Of a stretch of 64,000 bases of DNA, positions 50,253 through 64,000 are shown piece by piece (positions within the stretch are counted from its first letter, which is position 1; every line of letters begins with the position of its first letter). The position numbers and the translations under genes are program-made. The notes under the pieces are model-generated. The model did not search any database and was not told the origin of the DNA. It saw only the letters and a list, made by a program, of their open reading frames with translations. The DNA is from Pelargonium cotyledonis (Eukaryota; Streptophyta; Magnoliopsida; Geraniales; Geraniaceae): positions 1 to 64,000 of the forward strand of contig JAYMTA010000031.1 of assembly GCA_036897625.1 (NCBI GenBank). The letters are read 5' to 3'.

Positions 50253-50443
50253 AAAAGTAGTGGCATAGTAGACAACACAAGCTGCGTGAGTGGGAAGAAC
50301 GCTTGCATTCAATCCTCGCTCAACACATTCTTGGGGAGAAAAATGTGCTTTAACTTTGACTTACCCTCGAATGAGAATTAGTTTGTGTGGAAAAACGGTT
50401 TAAGTGTCAACCGCGAGTATGCGGGCTCGAGTAAGAACCCAAA
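50253..50443 (+). mobile_element. tRNA-derived SINE, copy 2, with 14-bp target duplication
   Basis: The element starts AAAAGTAGTGGCATAGTAGA (A box) and has a B-box-like GCATTCAATCCTCG, a body with CGGTTTAAGTGTCAACCGCG and a short A-rich end. It is flanked by direct repeats AAAAGTCAGCTCTC at 50239-50252 and 50444-50457. It belongs to the same family as the element at 47732-47958. The perfect duplication suggests a fairly recent insertion. Confidence 0.9.
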
Positions 50444-50457
50444 AAAAGTCAGCTCTC

Positions 50458-52326
50458 TAGTAATGGGTATGTTATGCTGTTTTTCATTTTTGTGAGTGAG
50501 CTGTGAGTATGGGACATGACATTCTCTGGGGAACCAATAGAGCCACCTCAGAACAGCTGTGCATTAGAATAATTAGATGATCACATCTCTCTCAAAACCT
50601 ATTGTTCCATTCAAAAATTTGAATAGAACATGTACCAACTATTTCAGCAGAATCAAAAAGTTCCCAATCTGGTTTTTATATGCTCTGGGGGTTTAAATAT
50701 TTGTAGTAAAACTAAGTCTGAATCATTGGGAACATACAGATATGGAGCATCTAGTGAGCAAGTAGCCAACTTGCCCCACTCCACTGCTATAGGAAACATA
50801 AAAACACACATCTTATACTAGAGTTGCAAGCAAGACTATATTTATGTATACAATTGAAACAGATTTGGGGTTTAGGGATATGCTATTTAATACCTGTCTC
50901 TCCGGATGCAATATTGAAGCATATGGTAGGCAGCGCAGGTTGAGACGTGGTACCAAACTCACAAGTTTGTCGACAAAAGCAGGTGCTGCAGATGGATGAC
51001 CTGTACAAGAGTGAACCAGAAAACTAAGTCACTTGCTCATGTTATGTTGCAGAGGGGAATGTGCACTGTTTTAGTATAAATACATGATACAAGTAATGAA
51101 AGACAGTGTGATTGAACCAGATGAAATCGCAAACAATTGAAACTACATTTACTCGAGGAAATCATACATAACTGCTTCACAAATCACATCCCGGATTCTT
51201 TACCAGGGAAAATAGTGCATCTGTACCCATCTCGAGAGCAATAGCATCCTAGAAACTTTCAATCTTGAACCAACGGAGAAATAGGTCAAACAATTTACAA
51301 AGCCTGCTAATAGTAGCATTTCAAACCATCTAAATGAATCAGATCAGACAAATGCACTGTGACAAATCTCATGGAACATACAAATGCTAAATGAATGCTG
51401 AATAATGTTGCTATTAGAAGATGATTGAGATTGTCAATGCATAATTTCATCTATGGCTTTCCAAGCATATACAGATTAATGAATATATTTAGAAGTAAAA
51501 AAAAATGAACTGCAGAAATAAATACCTCTGAAATGTCTTCCAACAGCAAAATAATTATAGGGGTTCAGCAGTATCATCAACCGCCACCATCAGCGTAAAA
51601 TGTACTACAATGTTTAATGGAAGAAAACGGACTCTTACTTGAGAAAACATTCAGATATACAGAAACCTAAATGAATCCAGCAAGCATCCGTACTGAGATG
51701 TTAACAATCAAAAGAAGACGGCTACGTGCTTCCTGTTGGCCTCAAAACAGAGCAAAGAGCAAAGATCTCAAGCAAATTTGAAAGAAGTAAGCATCAGATG
51801 ATATACAACCTTTCAACAACTAAAAGAAAGGAGAAATATGCATCAATATCAAAACATTTAACTCTAGCATCTCAAAGATTTGCAGACTAACATGTTAAGT
51901 TCTATCAAAGAGAAATAAATTTAGCTACGAGAAAAAGTTAATAAAAATCTAACATCATCACATACACTGAAAGTGTAGCTCTCTATACTTCAGGTTGGTT
52001 GATGAAACCATTGTGGAACAAAAGAACTGCAACTATTGCAATAACCAAAGCGAGGAACTAGTATAATTGTATTCCACATCCAGAGGATACGGTGCATTTT
52101 TTCATTTCTTCTTTTTTCTGAAGACAATCTTATTCTTATTATACTTGGTTTACGTATAACAAGATACAAACTCTTCCAGCGATTCAATCTAGTTCCCATG
52201 CTGCCTCAATAAATTTTCTTTACTCATTTCTTAATGTGAATCAAAGTTCTAGCATTGACAAAACATGACTGACAAGTGAGAGAGATATGACCCCATTTAC
52301 ATGATACATATGGAAAATTTCTCGTT
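50458..52326. other. Region downstream of the RING gene, mostly unexplained
   Basis: Apart from an exon-like segment at 50894-51000 on the minus strand and the probable 3' UTR of the RING gene near 52200-52326, this 1.9-kb stretch shows no clear coding frame or repeat. Short TACCT/CAG signals hint that minus-strand transcripts could be spliced through it. Confidence 0.4.
50894..51000 (-). other. Orphan exon-like segment
   Basis: A 107-base minus-strand segment has an acceptor (TTGTACAG) and a donor (GAGAGACAG|GTATTAA) and one open frame reading HPSAAPAFVDKLVSLV and then PRLNLRCLPYASILHPERQ. I do not recognise the peptide and found no convincing partner exon. It may be an exon of a degraded gene, a 3' exon of an alternative RING-gene transcript, or chance. 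Confidence 0.3.
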
Positions 52327-54468
52327 CTAAGACCTGAAAGATGTCACCACTCCATCACACCCTGTACTTCCGTTCAAGGGATCATAATGCTTCCTGCAGC
52401 CAGGGCACCGTCCATCTGCCTCAAGAACCCTCTTGTGACAAAAAAGGCAAAGCCTGAATCCACATGAACATGGGAGAAAGCTTGTATCCGTGACATCTAA
52501 GTCCTCATAGCAGATAGGACATGAAGAAGGCTGAGAGATCACACTTTGCCATACAGCTCCATGACCACTCTGTTGCTCTGAATTATGTCCAAAACTATGC
52601 TGCTTCGATAGGTTGGGTAGGCATTGAGGACGAAAAGCATCGTCAGATCTCCATGCACGACAACTCGCATGTGATCCAGTAACCACTTCTGTACTCTCTC
52701 CCTTGGATACGTTTGACCCAGTATTCAAGTTAGATGGCTCCGGATCAGCTAATAAATTACTGTTTCCGTATTTGGAAGGAGTAACTGGAATTGGATTAGG
52801 CTCATTCTCATTTGCATTCAGAGCATCCGCAAAAGTCTCCCAATCATCAAGACAACCATCGTCCTCTTCTTCCTCACTAGCACTTCCAGAGCAATCACCA
52901 CTGCTCGCGCTACTGCTACTGCTGCTGTGGCTACTGCTTCCGGAAAGACCGTTACTTGAATCACTATGACCCAAACTGCTCCCAATGGGGCTGCTCATCA
53001 GGGACTCTGAATCACTATCATGGATGCTTGAGCCCTCATTCTCCTCCCCTCTTGATCGTGGTTCCGAACTATCCAGTGGTCTGTGTTCGCCAACCAATTG
53101 CACAGGTGATGGTGGAGACACACCCTTCCCATTTGAATCCATCTTGTACCCCTTGTTCTTGACTGCATTGCAACCAGAATCTATTATTAACTAATGACAT
53201 TTAAAAAATTAAGTAAAACTTTCTCAGCCCCTCCATAAAGGCTTCTATTTCTCATGCTTCTTTATATTCCAATAGATCAAATCACATCATCAACTCATTA
53301 ATTTTCTTTTTCAGTGGTCACTTAATCGATACGTTTATGAGAAGTGATAGAAAGCATAGGCAGAATTGCATAGAACTCAGGGTTTGCTAGGTCAATGGAA
53401 GAGAAAAAGAAGTTTACATCTTTAAGTACTATCCATATAGCACAAATGGGATACTTCTTCTAATTCATATTCTGTATATCAACATTGCTAGAGACGACAC
53501 CATGTACATAATTTTGAACGCACCAAAGTGGATACATTTGCTTCAACAAAGTACATAAACCCTATCTAAACTTCTATCAAGAAAAATATTCCAACGTTAT
53601 TACTTTCATCAAAAGTGTTTCTGTTTTTCTTCCACAAAATTAAACCAACTCGAGAGCTGAAACATCTATAGATATATCATATATACATGGAAAATAACTA
53701 ATCAACCAAGTCCTCACATCAAGAATTTGGTTAAGACTTTCAGCGCCCAAGCATGTTACTTTCTATTCATATCTACCCCGTCATTACGCCTAACTATGTA
53801 AGGGTAAATAATAAAATGTATGATAAAGGAAGGGAAAAATATCCACTAAGTATCTAATAATTGAAAATACCCTAATACCTCACTAAATCGAACATCTAAT
53901 AGTCAGGATTGTAGCTTTATTAAATCTTAACTCCTCCAACTCGTCAGAGGTACAAATCAGCTAATCACCGGTTAATGGCTTCATATCCCCAATTATTTCA
54001 TTTCTAAATTGTTGGAATTAAATCCAGCTTGAAACTATTAGCTCAACATTCAAAATCTACGTCCTGGCATTCTGAACCCTTCACCACATTCTCTAAACAA
54101 GAACGCAAAAACGAACCAAATAAATTCGACAACCGTGAAAACTCCTCGCCTACCTTGAGAAAGCCATTGTTCGCGGCGAACATCGAGCTTGCTCTGCTTC
54201 AATTTCGCCAATCGGTTCGTCTGCAACAACAAATCAGCATAAGAAACACCAACACAAAAACAAATAAAAATCAAACTTCAAAAACCAACAGAATTCGGCA
54301 CCATCTAAACCCTCAAACACCAATACATGCAAGACCTGAGCTCCAAATGTCCATTTTCTCAAGAAACAAACAAAAAGGACCAAAAAAGTAGAAAATTACC
54401 CTCTTTTTCTTGGCAAAATCCTGGTTGAGGGAAGGCAACAGACCGTTCGAGATCGAATCAAAGCCCAT
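52327..54468 (-). CDS. CNOT4-type RING finger protein (C4C4)
   Basis: Probable E3 ubiquitin ligase with a C-terminal NOT4-like RING. Three exons: 54468-54400, 54220-54154, 53162-52327, giving 323 residues. It starts MGFDSISNGLLPSLNQDFAK and continues TNRLAKLKQSKLDVRREQWL, a basic N-terminus conserved in this plant family. A long acidic, Ser-rich middle (residues about 75-150, with GSASEEEEDDGCLDDWETFA) is probably disordered. The RING has CPIC, then CSC, CLFC and CPGC, giving eight cysteines and no histidine, as in CNOT4 rather than the common C3HC4 type. The rest of a CNOT4 protein (RRM and CCCH) is absent. Substrates are unknown. Confidence 0.88.
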
Positions 54469-56051
54469 TATAATCAGATCTCTGTGAATGATCGGCAAAA
54501 CAAAGTGTAAGGAGGAGATTAAGAGTGTAAAAATGCAGAGAATAGGTAGAAGATGAAGAGGAAGAAGAAGTGAGAGACAGATATGATACGGTGTGGATAA
54601 CGAAGGCCTTTAAGCTCTGCTATATCTATTTCTTCGACGGCCCATATTGAGCCGCATCTGCTACATTTTTAATGTGTCCTCAATTACTATTATGCCCTTG
54701 TTGCCTATCTTATTTACTTTGTATATGATTTTTATACATTTTTTTTTGGACAAAACAATTCTTGTGTTTTTTGTCTTGAAAGATCTATTTTTTGTTTCTT
54801 TTCTGAATAAAGGAGAAGAAAAAGATATTTTAGCAGATTTTTTTAAAGGGGGATATGGGATATATTAGTTGATTTGTTTGCGTGCCAACTAGATATTTTA
54901 ATATTTTATGAATACATTCGAATCTATGTGTGTTGTGTGATCTCTATTGGTATAAATTGAGCTATATTGAGGTAAAAGATAGCATAGATTTTTTCAAAAA
55001 ATAATTACATTGGCATTATTTTTAACACTAAGGCGTTTAAGATATGTAAAACTTTCGGAAACATTTGTCTGAAATTAAAGGACGAGAATGATATAACTGA
55101 GAAACAAATAAGTTTTGTTATCAACTCAGTTCTATAGTAGAAGATTCCTACAACAATAAATCAAGTTTAATTTATGTGTTTTAAGATGGGTAGTTAGAAC
55201 TAAAATTCATCACAATAATAATAATAAAAGACTTAATATTTATCTATTTTCTAAATATTTCAGTTTCTTTCACTATATAAAGTTTTGTTTAATTGCAGCG
55301 AAAAATAATTTTATGGCCTAATGGAGTGCATTTTAGGAATAATAAAAAATCCGTCAAAGCTTAGGAAACTTGAGGAAATGAAATTCATGAATTAGAAGTA
55401 GGCCACGTTTAACTCAAGTTGTGGTTCAATACAATTCAACTATATGGGCCTAGTTGGGCTATCCGAGTTGGGCTGGGCTCATATCATGGCCCAACTAGCA
55501 AAAAAAAAAAAAAAAATGCCTATAAAAATCGAGCTGAATTGGCATCAAAAGTACATTGCATCGCTTACCGTTGAAAGTTCCACTGTGGTGGGCCCACAAA
55601 CCAGGAACAGAGAACAGAACAGACCAGAACTGAACTGGAGCTGGAACTGGAACTGGAACTGTTAGATATGAAGAAAACAAAAGGCAAAGGTTTTTTTTAA
55701 AGGAAAAGAGCTTCTCTACAAGGTATTGTCTGAAAGAAAACTCAATAACAACAAATGAAATAAACATATTTTTACAAACACATCATCCATTGTTCTTCGG
55801 TCCCATCCAATCCTTATTTACACACCAAATGCTCTGCTCTGCTCTCACATTTACATCCCGAGCGCTTCCCATCTCTCCAAGTTGTGACCTACAAAGCCCC
55901 CGAGCAAAGGATGACGCCACCTCCCGAATTAGGTAAAATCACTACACGGAGCACGCGAAAGGAGTGCATGTCGGTATGCTGATATAATAGTACAAAATTT
56001 GCAAGATTAGGAACTATGCAGTGTTATTTCTACCTCGCGTAACCCGGATTG
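54469..56051. other. Intergenic spacer with a palindrome and a short tandem repeat
   Basis: Holds the RING-gene leader and the 3' UTR side of the SIN3-like gene. An inverted repeat CTAGTTGGGC ... GCCCAACTAG lies at 55450-55459 and 55489-55498. A GGAACT/GGAGCT hexamer tandem lies at about 55632-55660. The 54850-55430 part is AT-rich with nothing recognised. Confidence 0.5.

Positions 56052-64000
<7,949 letters not shown>

Overview
This is nuclear DNA from a flowering plant, almost certainly a eudicot. It is AT-rich, has many short introns with plant-type splice sites, and carries plant-only families (CRM splicing factors, NPF transporters, GATL glycosyltransferases, DEL/E2F-like repressors). 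Several features suggest a rosid, perhaps Rosaceae, but that is inference from general protein similarity. I built the gene models by hand from splice sites, reading frame and remembered family sequences; nothing was aligned by computer.

Twelve protein genes are visible. In order they are: CFM2 (-, 116-7185), a CREG-like secreted protein (-, 8615-11103), a DUF716/TMEM45-like membrane protein (+, 12611-13594), an NPF5-type transporter (-, 15085-17475), a KONJAC/GMPPA-like nucleotidyltransferase (+, 22625-26359), Golgi alpha-mannosidase II with several breaks (-, 27042-32668), SEC13 (+, 35858-36766), a DEL/E2F-like repressor (+, 39148-42103), a plastid DUF760 protein (+, 44161-47353), a GATL glycosyltransferase (-, 48540-49649), a CNOT4-type RING protein (-, 52327-54468) and the C-terminal ~1,230 residues of a SIN3-like corepressor (-, 56052 to beyond the window end).

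The set is not an operon or pathway cluster but a piece of conserved angiosperm gene order. From memory, CFM2, DUF716, NPF5.9, SEC13A, DEL3 and SNL1 sit side by side at the start of Arabidopsis chromosome 3. NPF5.8, GMII, DEL2 and a DUF760 gene sit together on chromosome 5, and KONJAC2 and a CREG-like gene sit close together on chromosome 2. The window looks like the less fractionated version of those blocks.

The gaps hold small non-autonomous elements: two copies of one Stowaway-like MITE, a Mutator-like MITE with a clean 9-bp target duplication, two copies of a tRNA-derived SINE (one with a 14-bp target duplication), and fragments of a second SINE-like family. I saw no convincing LTR element, CRISPR array, rRNA or intact tRNA gene.

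The most interesting signals are at exon scale. Tandem duplication has recently copied a whole exon in CFM2, and the exon copies have diverged more than the intron around them. Two other tandem duplications have copied a 5' splice site (CFM2) and a 3' splice site plus exon start (KONJAC-like), making decoy sites. The KONJAC-like gene uses two GC-AG introns. The mannosidase II gene has at least four reading-frame lesions in its last exon.
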